Shown here piece by piece: positions 53,630-64,000 of a stretch of DNA of 64,000 nt. Position 1 is the first letter of the stretch; the number at the start of each line of letters is the position of its first letter. The position numbers and the translations under genes were made by a program. Source of the stretch: Metellina segmentata (Eukaryota > Arthropoda > Arachnida > Araneae > Tetragnathidae); assembly GCA_947359465.1 (NCBI GenBank), contig OX375880.1:26178714-26242713 (forward strand), in the 5' to 3' direction. Below the pieces are notes generated by a model, which was given only the letters and a program-made list of their open reading frames with translations, was not told the origin of the DNA and did no database searches.

Positions 53630-54198
53630 CACTACCCTACAATAATGGACCGGACAGCAAGATGTGATGGTATAAGGGAAAGAATCCATAATTTAATAGT
53701 GGTATGGTCCCCCACGTGCTACAATCACACTAGCATCCCTTCTGGGCATATTTTCAACAAGATTTTGATACACAGCTATGGGTATTTGTGTCCATTCCTG
53801 CTGCAAGAATGTCGCCAGATCAGCTGTAGATTTCGGACGTGGTTCCCTGGTCCGTAAGCTTCGTTCTAACGCGTCCCACAAATGTTCTATGGGGTTTAGG
53901 TCGGGACTCTGAGCAGGCCAGGGAAGATGTTTTACATTCATGTCTTGATATCACTGCTTGACAGAGGCTGTAACATGACACGAAGCGTTGTAGTTCTGGA
54001 AGTAACATTCGTCCATTCCATAAAATTGCCAGAGCGTAGGAAGAACCTGATTGTCCAAAATGTTCATGTAGGCTTCGGCGTTCAATTGACCAGGAACCAC
54101 ATGCAAAAGTCCCAGGCCATACCATGAAAAACACCCCCAAACAAATAGTCATATTTTATAAAATCCGCTGGCGTCCGGTCCATTACTGTAGGGTAGTG
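53630..54198 (-). mobile_element. Tc1-like transposon, internally deleted, TA flanks
   Basis: Ends CACTACCCTACAATAATGGA and inverted CACTACCCTACAGTAATGGA, then CCGGAC, exact but for one base, with TA on both sides. Only 569 bp remain of a usual 1.2-1.6 kb. Minus-strand coding remnants form the C-terminal part of a Tc1 transposase. Confidence 0.92.
53693..54130 (-). pseudogene. Tc1 transposase C-terminal fragment
   Basis: Minus strand: [18 protein letters not shown] and a core PWPAQSPDLNPIEHLWDALE carrying the third catalytic residue (Glu of NPIEHLW), then ENMPRRDASVIVARGG. The second catalytic Asp appears replaced (QNYNASCH where QDNA is normal), and there are frameshifts between the blocks. 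Inactive. Confidence 0.88.
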
Positions 54199-54199
54199 T

Positions 54200-57100
54200 A
54201 TTTGTGCATGAATTCATACAGTGCTTGTTTAGAATTTATTATGTTTAAAAGAAAAATCTATTACATTTTTCGCCACTTAATGCTAAGTACAGTTTCGTAC
54301 ATACAGTATTCTTGGATGAATCATAAATTTTAGTTTTACTAAGCTTTTTAGGAAGAAGTGATTCTTTGACGAATATAAATTTGTAATAAAGAGATGTGTT
54401 CTTACATCTGTTTCTAAAATATTTTTCCGTGGGCATTTAACTAGGTTTAAAATTTAGTAAATAAAAAAACCAAACTTACGTAAGTGTAGCAACTTCAATT
54501 CCAGTTGAAAAATAAATTATGTAGTGATACGTTAGTGAGTGCAAAAAATCCATTAAATCTCTTCTTTTTACTTAATTTACCATGCTATAATTGCACTGGC
54601 TGTCTTGTATCAAAATATCCCAATGATATCCATAAATAGGGTAACCAGATATAAAAATGGAAGCTGACAAATTAAACTTTAGTTCGCGACATTTTAGGGA
54701 AAATCGGGACATTAAAATCAATCGGTAAGGTGTTAAAACTTTAAAATTGAAAAGGTCATATAAGTATTGTTACAAACAAGAAATAACACAGTATTAGAAA
54801 TAAAAAATTCCTCTTAAAAAAATCTTGACACATAGAATTCTTCGAACTGGCGTTAAAGACTTGCACATTTTTTGTACACAAAGTGTTGAAAACGATACAG
54901 AATTTTGATTAAATTGATTATTTCTTTTTTCTAACATCCAGACAGTTTATAATTCTTTGTAAAATCCAGTCTATGCATGAAATTACAGACTTGCCCGGAT
55001 GTCTGATTCCACAGTTCACAGATGTTTTATCTGAAGCATAAACATAATTAACCTCTTTTAAAAAACCGTATATTTTCAGCTTTCGCGCTCGTACTCATAT
55101 GTTAGACTTGTTTTCCAACTAGAATATCATGTTTATGAATGATGAGGAATTTGAAACGTTAACCCTTCACGAGCAAACATTCTTCCTGACCGTAAACATT
55201 CTACTCGCAATTTTAAAGCTTACGACTATGACCTTTTAATTAAAAAAAAAATTTTGGATTCAACAAATAAAACAAAAAGGACTAGAACGAAAACGGTCAA
55301 AGAACTTACCTCTTCTTTTCACGAACTGAAATTTTCAACACCTGTTTTTCGCGAGAGACATCACCTTTGTTCATTACATAAAGAACAGAATAAGAATATA
55401 AAAAAGGGAAATTTCCATTATCTTCCTAGAACGTCTAGTTTTATGACACAAACCTGCTCTTCGAATCAGAATAGAGTTTGCAAGTGAAAAGCATGAATTG
55501 CATTCCGAGTTCATCAGCAATTCGAGCGAAAAATGTACCCTCACACGTATAAAGCAGTGAAAAATTAAATTACAAACGCTGGATGGTTCTATGGTCACCC
55601 TTACGCCTTTGAACCTATTTCTGCGCGCAAAACATTTCGTTGGGTAGAGAAGGGTGACGTTTTTATCAGCTTCCCCCTTTTTGCTTTGTGATGTAGGAAG
55701 TCAAGCGTTGTTATTAAAAACATCTGCTCGCGTACATTGAATCACATCGCGTTTTGTTCCTGAATTCGATTATGCCATTTTTCAAAATGTAAATAATTTG
55801 TAGGAGTTTGCTAATCATGAAAATTAAATCCAACTACTAAAGAATGTGAAGAAAGCGTCTTTGAAGTTTGTAGAATATCGTCAAGTCTAGCAATATCAGA
55901 TTGCTTTTAAAATAAACATCATATAAAATGAACCATAGAAATTCGTATGCATAGCATAGTCGTATGCCATTTGTATGCTTAATTAAAATAATTTGTATTT
56001 AAGTTTATTAATTTGCTTAATTTTAGATGACTCAAATGTCACATTCCATATTTTTCACAGCTGTACCTTTTGGATGAGTCGATTGATAATTCTAATACAT
56101 GAATATTTATGTTTTTAAGAATAAGAATCACTTATCATATTAATTGTTTCTGATGGTGTAGTTCTTTCAGAAAATTAGTAAAGTTTGTATAGTTCATGCT
56201 TGCTTTTGTTCCATAGGTGAAACACTGAAGCTGTACGAACTGTGATCGAATTTACATCTGTTGAGAATTTTGAAATGTGTCATCTATAAAAGTCCTGACT
56301 ATGAAGTTCGTATAGTAAATATAGGTCTGTACTGCATACATGCTGGCTATGGGCCGAGAATACTGCCTCGAATTTCTATGCACGCTTATACACATGAGTT
56401 TTTGGTTACCAGACGCATGGAAAAGTTCAGAATTTGCGGCCGCTGTAATGATTCCCTGGGAATTATTAACTGTCTGGATTTTTCAGAGAAATAATCAATT
56501 TAAATGTTGTACTTCTTGAAATACTTTGTGTAAAAAACTGAGAGTTAGCGGCAGTTCGAGGAACTGTATGGGTTAAATCAGAATTTTTTCATTAAAGATG
56601 CATTTTTTTTTAAATTTGGAATACTGTTATTTCTTGTTGGTATAATTTTTATTTGACCATTTCAATGTCAAAATGTTTCTTTCTTAAAAACACCTATTGA
56701 GATTTTTTTATTCATACGGATTTTTCTCGAAATGTCAGGAATTACAGTTGAGTTTGTCAGAAACACCTATTTTAAGGTCGGTAACCCTAATTTAGCTGTA
56801 TTTTCTTTCATCTCGTAAAAAGGAAATGTGAACCTAGTGAACATTTATTCTAAGAGTTATTTTGTGTTATAACTGAGTTATTTTGTGTTATAACTGAGTT
56901 ATTTTGTGTTAAAACTGAGTTATTTTGTGCCTATATTCTGCCATCGTACAAAGTAACTCCCGAATTCTCTTGAAGCCAGCTTCTGTTATGCATTAGCCCG
57001 TTCTTTTACAAATGGCAACGAATTTTTTCACATTCATTTATGAATTCTATTCCCGTAGATTAAATATATGACTGGAAAAAGTATAGTACATACTTAGTTC

Positions 57101-57657
57101 TTAATTTATTGTAGGATCAATGCTTTACAGAGGAACAAAGCTAACTTTTGGGACGAGTTCACTGTAAAAGAAAATTATCCGACATATGGCCCGCAAATGA
57201 AATTCACGTGCGACTTTTTCCGAGACGCTATTATCTGTTACTTTTTAACACAACAGAATAATCGTTTTTCTACTACGTTTCCGAGCACGGCATATGCCGC
57301 CTGTTCGTCACGCAATTCTGATTTGTTCTCCTATCAGGTGTAATCGTTGTTCTGGTTGCATTCTCACCAACTGCCCATCTGTGACTTTTTGACTTGATGC
57401 CCGTGCTCTTTGATCGCCGGATCGTATTGTTGGGCACTTCTGTATTGGATTTTCGCACTCTCTCTTTGTGACATGGAAGAGGTTGCCAGAAGTACGTTGT
57501 AGCGGTCATTTGTTATTCGAAAGAACCGAGTTGTGTAGCCATATGTTGTGTGACAAAAGAGACAATTACCGGTGAAGTGTCTTGTTCTGAATTTGTTGGT
57601 AATTGCAGTGCTCGCTGTAATGTCCACTGCGAATTGAAAAGATAATAGCAAATGCAC
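54200..57657. other. Long unassigned stretch with one 21-bp tandem repeat
   Basis: No gene supported. A 21-bp unit (TTATTTTGTGTTATAACTGAG) is repeated almost four times at 56855-56932. Frames at 55254-55487, 56261-56494 and 57364-57726 (minus) have no family I recognise; the second contains a Cys pair (ICGRC) only. Confidence 0.35.
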
Positions 57658-57890
57658 ATTGATAACGGTCCGGGACCAATCCCACAGGGAAATAACCTCG
57701 TCATTTGAACCAGGTTCAGATGACAAAATCCAAATCTAAGCTGGCGTTCTACTCTTCAAACTTCCACACCATGCTAAGGTGAGGACATTTGAAGGTAGCG
57801 ACAGATTAACGTGCATGTAGACGACGGTCTTTGGCTGGATCAAGTTTCGAACTCGTAACCCTCCGGTTTCTAATCCACTACTCTTTCTAC
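57658..57890 (-). mobile_element. SINE with head B, minus strand, degraded
   Basis: From GATAACGGTCCGGGACCAAT (3' block) through CTTCAAACTTCCACACCATG to the head GGTTACGAGTTCGAAACTTG (minus-strand reading). Diverged from other copies, so older. Confidence 0.75.
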
Positions 57891-58980
57891 TTATTGAATT
57901 TCAACTAATCTTAATTTGAAAATGTTTATAAACAGAACATATTTCATGCAACTTTGATAGAACGCGGATAATAATACTTAGATGTACGATAAAATGTTTT
58001 CAGGATTACTTTCTTGGCTGAAGTTTAAGAACTGTGGAATTTTAGTGAATCAGAAGTTTTATTTAAAGAACTACCTTCCAACAATCCACATGAAATCAAT
58101 GATAAGTAAAACTTATTTTGGATTCATTGTTCATAGACTTGAAAAAAATTCTTACATTTGAGATTATAAAAACCTTTTCAAAAATAGGTTCTTTAGCCAT
58201 TGCGTGTCTGATAATAAGAATGAAAAGTAAAATAATTAGTAAAATAATTGAAAATCTACACTCTTCCCTAACGGTATTATAGTCATGTCTTCACGGTAAT
58301 AGCATTTCTAGGTATAAGTCTATTGTTGACTCTTAAGACCTAGTTTATTTAAAACGTTTTGCTCTTTGTGGAATGGGTTCAAATAGAGAAATCGATACCA
58401 GACTAATTTTCTTAAATGTCATATGATTTTGTTATTAAAAGCATCAAAACAATTCCATTTATTTGTTTACTTTCAGTATTCATATACAACTTTTGAATAT
58501 TCACTCATATCCAGCAGTGACTTAGCTTCCGCATTGAGCCAAGAAGTCCTTTAGATAACAAACTAAATTCATTGATTGAATCGCCTGATGAAAAGCGAAG
58601 TTTTTTTAAACGTACATCTGAGTAACGTCAGTTTAGAATTTAAAAGTCACTGATTTTTAACGCAAGAAATCAATCGAAAGATATACCCCCTATCATTTCA
58701 GCTTCGAATGGTTTCTTACTGTGATTGGTTAATGGTGTTTGTCACACGCACTGGCTTCTTTATCCTTGCATTCGATAGCTGCTATCATTCACTCGAAATA
58801 TACTAGTGTGAAAAATTAAGAAAATTGGCACATTATGCCGAATTTCTGAAAAAGATTTTAATGAAATTTGGTACGAATACAAAGCAATAGCAGAAAAAGA
58901 GATGTACCATACAAAAATCATGGTATGCATGCATGATTGTCAATAAAGGTCATCAGTCAGGAATGTCCAAAATCCAAGTT
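57891..58980. other. Unassigned AT-rich sequence
   Basis: No gene or repeat recognised. Confidence 0.4.
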
Positions 58981-58984
58981 GCGA

Positions 58985-59165
58985 GATCCAACCGCAGATG
59001 AGTCTAATATGGGGAATGGTCCCCTCTCACAGTTAGACAGATCGCGCAGAGCGACGGCATACTGGGCACGAGGCAGTTGAGGAGTCCCTGTGGCAGTCGG
59101 TCACACTCCTGCAGCAACGCAGTTTTCAGCTCCGGTACAAACAAGTACTCAGTGCAAATGCATCG
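58985..59165 (-). pseudogene. Tc1-like transposase extreme C-terminus
   Basis: Minus-strand reading FVPELKTALLQECDRLPQGL, LNCLV and CAICLTVRGDHSPY followed by a stop matches the end of Tc1-type transposases that carry 'EW..LPQ..I..LV.SM..R...V...RG.HT.Y'. It ends about 350 bp before the next Tc1 copy and comes from a related element. Confidence 0.75.
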
Positions 59166-59515
59166 ACGAAGGTGAATAGACACTTATAAGACCCAGATTT
59201 TTTGTTTTTTCCAAAATATTTTGACTTTAATAACTTTCTTTTATTGTGTTCTTTCTTTTGTATAACTTGGAAGGAGTTTATTACAAAGAATTAAATGAAA
59301 GTTACATGAAAGCATGTCAAAATCACCTGTCTGAATAATGTTGACACGGCATAGCGTAAGTAAACACAAAACCTCTAAAAAATGGTAATTCCTTTATCAT
59401 GTGTGCATGGACATGTTGCAATTGTTAAGTAGATTGTATTTTTCACCAAGAAAAGATTCTAATAGTTAGAATTAAATAAAAAGTACATGATACCAGTTCA
59501 CGGTGAAATGACTCG

Positions 59516-60480
59516 TCAATGGGCCGTGTTGTCGTAATGCCGGTGCGCGGTGTTTGCTTGCGCGGGCGCGTCTGCGCATCTATGTATATGACGTATTTCC
59601 GTTTGTGCTGGAAGCGCCAGGGATTCTAAATACGCCTCCGGGATGGTTCTCGGAGGGGGATGGCGAGATGCAATTGCCCTCCCAATAGCGTTCCAGACAT
59701 GTTCAATAGGGTTTAGGTCAGAAGATCTTGCTGGCCAATCCACACGCAAATTATTCTCTCTATACAGATAAACACCGACCAGGTGTGCCCAATGTGGACG
59801 AGTGTTGTCGTCCATGAACGGGAACTGAGAGTCAACTGCGCCCGTGAAAAGTCGAATATTGGGCTCTAAGATCACCTCTGTATACCTAATAGCAGTCAGG
59901 GACCCTCTGTCAAACACATGTAGGGGTGTGAGGCCGTCCAACAAGCTGCCTGCCCAGACCATGACCACTCCACCTCCACAGTGGTCCATTTTGTGGAAGG
60001 GATGGTATAGGTTCTCAGGCTCTCTTCAGATCGGGGTACGTCGAGAATCAGTGTCCAGGGTGAATCTCGATTCATCTGTGAAAAGCACGGTGGTCCACTG
60101 AAGTCTGATGTTGTCTGCCCCATGCTAAACGTGATCTGTTGTGTGCTACAGTGAGCCTGGCATAAAGCCCTCTCTCATTAAGCCTTCGGGCAACAGTTAA
60201 CAGTGAAACTCGGGTTCCAGTGGCAGTCTTTAGCACACTTGAGAGCTGTGAAGCTGCAGCAGTCCTTTGACACGGCGCTGAATGTGCCAAATAACGATCC
60301 GTCGTGTCTCTTTGACGACCTTGTGCAGGTCTTCTCGACACGGATCCAGTGTCCTGAAACTGTTTACACAAAATGTAGATGACAATGCGTTACATCGAGC
60401 TCTGTAGCCACCTGCACTTCTGATTGCCCTGCCTCCAATTTACCGACGATTCTCCATCTCATTCCGTTCGTGGCTACTCA
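59516..60480 (-). pseudogene. Tc1-like transposase pseudogene with complete DD34E C-terminal half
   Basis: Minus strand. The start is near 60474 (MSSHERNEM), then FQDTGSVSRRPAQGRQR (helix-turn-helix region) and RLNERGLYARLTVAHNRSRL, with frameshifts around 60070-60000. An open stretch of 157 codons (59989-59516) follows: GGGVVMVWAGSL, FDRGSLTAIRYTEVILEPNI, FMDDNTRPHWA (second catalytic Asp) and DLNPIEHVWNAIGRAI (catalytic Glu, 34 residues later). The usual last 30 residues are replaced by an unrelated tail ending HRHYDNTAH. Terminal repeats were not found. Confidence 0.85.
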
Positions 60481-60861
60481 TTTTACCTGATAGCTTAAAA
60501 ATGTACCCAAATCTGGCGAGAAACACTTCGAATGTCGCCAAGGAGTAAGAGCTTACGAATCGCGGAATACGCTTCTTGCGCTTATCATTCCCTCCGCAGT
60601 CACAACTTCACCTACACGCACGTGTACACTTACACATTCGACACTGAATATTGGCATTCTTCTTTGGAGACATAATTAGTACCTATGATTCAGTACTTTT
60701 TGTGAAAATAGACACAATGTGTAAATTCTCTATTGGCACACGAGTGTAATGTGCGCAAATGGTTATTGCGCATCAATATCCTCTCATTTCTTCATCTTTG
60801 CAAAAGACTTGAATATACATAGCTGAGAAAGAAATTTCACCATAAAGGAAATAAAAACATC

Positions 60862-60925
60862 AACGTGAGGACATTTGAGGCCACGACAGATATAACGTTC
60901 ACCAGCCCCCACGTGCACGAAAGCT
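60862..60925 (-). mobile_element. SINE body scrap
   Basis: AACGTGAGGACATTTGAGGC, then CACGACAGATATAACGTTCA and CCAGCCCCCACG correspond to the inverted linker/body junction of the main SINE, closest to head-B copies. Confidence 0.6.
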
Positions 60926-61340
60926 TAGCGAAAGGGAAGTAAGTTATTGATATTAGAAATTAAGCAGGGAAGGATACTATTTAGAATAAACACGGGATAC
61001 AAATTTGTCAGGATTCCCTGTCTTTTCCCCCACGTTGGTAACGAAGCAGATACACCCAACACGGAGTAACAAACACAGATAGGTTACAAGAACAGTTGTT
61101 CTTGTGTTCTAGTTGCTACTTGTTCTAGTGGACGAACATCGATGGATGACAGTGCATGGGTTATGATGCGATTAAGAACATGAAATGGTGGGTGCTATTA
61201 CTGAAATAGAGCATGAATAAGAATAGAATTGTTTTACAATTCGGAGGAGTCAGACGTGTTTTGCACTAGACGGTGAGGCCTGTATTTTGAAACTTTATTC
61301 TGTCTCTCTATATTTAAAAAAAAGTTACCGCCGTCGCCGC
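60926..61340. other. Unassigned sequence
   Basis: No gene or repeat recognised. Confidence 0.4.
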
Positions 61341-62283
61341 CGCAGGATTGAAAACTATGTTGTTTATTTCGATTCTCAGACGGTTTCCCTAAAAAGTTCG
61401 GATCAGAAAAATATGAAATTAACATGGTTTGTTCTTCATCGTGTTCCCTGGACAATTGTAAAGGTCTTTTTCCGATGGGGTTATTAGTTTAGGGTTTATT
61501 GAGTGTCAAAGTTGAAAACGCGAGTTTTCTTCCGCGAGTGAGCAAAACCCATATAATTTTCAGGCTTAAGCCGTGAGTCTTTTTTAAAGAGTACCTCTCA
61601 ACGTAAACTTTTGCAGCTCGTCAAGGTTTTATATATATTTCAATTTGGTTCTTGATGATATTTTTTTGAAATTCGGGAAAAATCGGGATATTTTCGTTAC
61701 TTTTTTTTAAAACTGTCATATCTATATCTTAGTACTATTAGTTTTTAATTTTGAATAAATCGCAGTATACCTCAAAATGTACTCTTTCTTACGCTACAAT
61801 TATTTTTGAAATTGGTTAATAAATAAATTCGATGCGATCAAAAGTTGGTCACACAAATTTCGGAATATTGGGATATTTTCGCTACTTTTAGTTAAAACCG
61901 TCATTTCTACAGCTTAATACTATTATTTTTTAAATTTCTGTGATTTATAACAAAGGCCAACACAGCTGCATGTCGATCCTTAGGCAAACCACACATTAAT
62001 CTGACATAAGTCTTGTGATACTAAATTGGCAGGAACACGCACTGACACGCTTACTGTGCAGAAATGGAGTAGGCATGCCCATGACGATGTTTTGTCGCTT
62101 GTTGCTCAGCGCTTGATAATAAAGATTCCCGATTGGAACTGGTTTGTGTGAACCTGCCTTGCACAGTAACTGCAGAAATGGAATAGGCATGCCCATGACG
62201 AAGTTTTGTCGCTTGTTGCTCAGCGCTTGATAATAAAGATTCGTAAGCATATTCGTAAGCGCGCAGAGGCGGAGCCCCCTAGA
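61341..62283 (+). mobile_element. Helitron 3' segment related to 25440-26231
   Basis: Shares TCGCAGTATACCTCAAAATG, CTCTTTCTTACGCTACA, ATCAAAAGTTGGTCACACAA and TTCTCAGACGGTTT with the SOCS-intron Helitron, and ends GCAGAGGCGGAGCCCCCTAG, a hairpin with CTAG. Near the end a block of about 115 bp is tandemly duplicated (62058-62130 and 62170-62242), each with CAGAAATGGARTAGGCATGC and CTTGTTGCTCAGCGCTTGAT. The left border is uncertain. Confidence 0.7.
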
Positions 62284-63403
62284 ATTGTAAATAAATGTCC
62301 GTGTCCAATTTAGGTATGCAGTGTTCCTCTGTTCTTGGCCACTACTACACAAACACTGTCAATCAAAATAGACATCGCTCGGTCGCTCTGATAAAATTGT
62401 ACAACGTTAAAATTATTACACGAGATTTGGGTTGGTTGATTGTTTTTGGTCTTATGGCGTAAGGTTCATAGGTTATCAAGATGCTCCAAACGCAAGATTA
62501 TAAACGAGGGAGGAAAGAGTAGAGAGGTGGGCGAGTGTAAAAATGAAAGGAAGGAGGTAAGATCTCATTGGGTCCCTCGGAGTTTAGAAGCCCTTCCTTC
62601 CTTCGAATGGAAGCAGACCCCTCCGTACTGAGTTATTGAAAACCCACAGCGGATTAGCCGAAGCTAGGGAAAGCCTCTAATGAGAAATATTAGAAGTGGG
62701 TCTAGTGACACGCCGTCCGAAAAACCCTTATCTGCCCAGGATGAACACGATAGGGAGTGGACGTGGTCGACCCTGGAATGTGTGCGCTGAAGATATGTGG
62801 TCCGGCTCATTGATATCAGTCAACCTTAGGTCCGTTTTGAGGAGTTTAGAAGCCCGAACGCACTTAAAGATATGCCTCGAGGACGTGAGGGCTGTGGGAG
62901 AATCAATGAAATCTTCCACTATTCAACCCCTTAAAGCCGCGTCCACACCGGAGAAGCAGAGCAAAACATGGATGATTGATTAACCCCGGAGACAGGTTTG
63001 ATTGGCAGCTCGTTCAGTGTAGACGGTGAACGAACATTTTGAGCACGAGCAAAATGATCCGCTTCTAGTCGGTACATCAAAGGAAAGCAAGTGCTCGTGC
63101 TCGCTCTATTTGGACGGCGTTTTTTCGTTCCCTTGCTCGACGTTCAATCAATCACCGGGGTCATCGTTAAGAAACGGGTCGGGGATCGGAACATAGAAAT
63201 ATTTATATTTCTTCGGATTGTAAAGTGATACTATTATTTAAGTAGTCTATTTGTAAGCATTGTGTGTTTTGCTATACATAGTTGACGATTAAAACTTAGT
63301 TGTGAAAATGTAATCTGCCCATATTAGTATCAAAATTGATGTGTCCATACATGTGTATTTAGATGGTCTATATTAGTGGTCTTGGGGAACTTTGCACGTC
63401 AAA
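62284..63403. other. Unassigned sequence with an imperfect inverted repeat
   Basis: A 95-codon frame at 62696-62983 shows no motif and starts with GTG. At 62972-63170 an imperfect inverted repeat (TGATTGATTAACCCCGGAGA against GATGACCCCGGTGATTGATT) encloses AGCTCGTTC, AGCACGAGC and related words, probably a MITE. Confidence 0.4.
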
Positions 63404-64000
63404 TCTCTGCTATTATAAAATGAAGTGTCCGACCTCCACTACGCAATGTACGGACGAATCTATTGCACTTACAATAATGAAATTTGGCACACGGGTAGTC
63501 CGAAGTTTTTGCAATTTTTGTGTCCAGCCTGAATTTTAAAATTCAATCTAAAACATTTAAAAAGTAATTTATTGGAATTTAATTATTATTGTCTTCTTTG
63601 GAATAAAAGTTGCATTAAAAGTTAGCAGATTCTAAATGTATTTTTTCCGCTTCCGATTTCATTTTGCGGAGAAAGATTTGTCAGCAGACTAAAGTTTTAA
63701 CTTTAGTTATGTAGTTCTTTTTTTTTATCTCCTTGATCGTAAAAGATAGAATACAATTTTCAACGGATATGAAATCTGCGGAAAATTTCACTTTAGATCT
63801 ATACCTAAAAATATGATTTTCGATAAATGAATAATTTTAAATTGAAACTTATATTTTTTCCAACACGAACGCCACTTTCTGTGAAGAATGTCTTTCGTTT
63901 GATTCGAGATATCACAGATTTCATTTCCTACGCTCAAACCATTTCACAGCGAAGAAAAGCAAAACAAATATAAAAAAAACATATTGACTGGCATTGTTAA
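63404..64000 (+). mobile_element. Helitron 5' part, runs off the window end
   Basis: Starts TC (TCTCTGCTATTATAAAATGA) and shares ATTTGGCACACGGGTAGTCC, AATTTTAAAATTCAATCTA and TTTCAACGGATATGAAATCT with the element at 19744-20331. The 3' hairpin is not reached, so the copy continues beyond 64000 or is truncated. Confidence 0.8.

Noticed and set aside
56261..56494. 77-codon frame with ICGRC motif, possibly a LINE zinc knuckle
   Set aside because: Only one Cys pair, no neighbouring LINE domains, no frame continuity.
57364..57726. 120-codon minus-strand frame as a gene
   Set aside because: Its 5' end lies in a SINE remnant and no family or splice context supports it.

Overview
The window is nuclear DNA from a multicellular animal: AT-rich, with genes split by GT-AG introns and every other kilobase occupied by transposable-element debris. 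The transposon mix (DUF4817-like and Tc1/mariner transposases, piggyBac, hAT, pogo/Tigger, Harbinger-type MITEs, Helitrons, BEL/Pao, Gypsy, CR1- and I-type LINEs, abundant tRNA-derived SINEs) and the SOCS-box gene point to an arthropod. A chelicerate, probably a spider, is my best guess; that is inference from family resemblance, not proof.

Two host genes are well supported, both on the + strand. (1) WDR74/Nsa1, the WD40 protein of 60S ribosome assembly, is complete in eight coding exons between 2928 and 16692, with phases that join into 366 residues. Its introns hold two mariner elements, a pogo/Tigger remnant, a third mariner fragment, hAT-like elements and a 1-kb inverted-repeat element. 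(2) A two-exon gene (24163-25427 and 29981-30440, 574 residues) encodes an acidic N-terminal repeat region, an unassigned helical middle and a C-terminal SOCS box, so it is probably a substrate adaptor of a Cullin-5/Elongin ubiquitin ligase. Its 4.55-kb intron is packed with Helitrons and SINEs.

From 30.5 to 40 kb lies a graveyard of nested elements: a BEL/Pao pol fragment split by a hAT-like element, which carries a Helitron, which carries a MITE; then a rearranged Gypsy-type pol in which integrase precedes reverse transcriptase; and a nearly intact mariner-like transposase (35557-36546). From 40.7 to 48 kb SINEs dominate, with clear target-site duplications, plus a piggyBac remnant containing an array of CATCGATG palindromes. 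From 48.9 to 58.9 kb the sequence is mostly unassigned and poor in recognisable repeats. From 59 to 64 kb come Tc1 pieces and Helitron segments, the last running off the window end.

The most interesting signal is a locally very active SINE family of about 330 bp. One body and 3' end occurs behind two different tRNA-like heads, and copies have inserted into each other, leaving readable target-site duplications. No bacterial operon, CRISPR array, rRNA or free-standing tRNA gene was seen. Most other open frames are chance frames or lie inside repeats.
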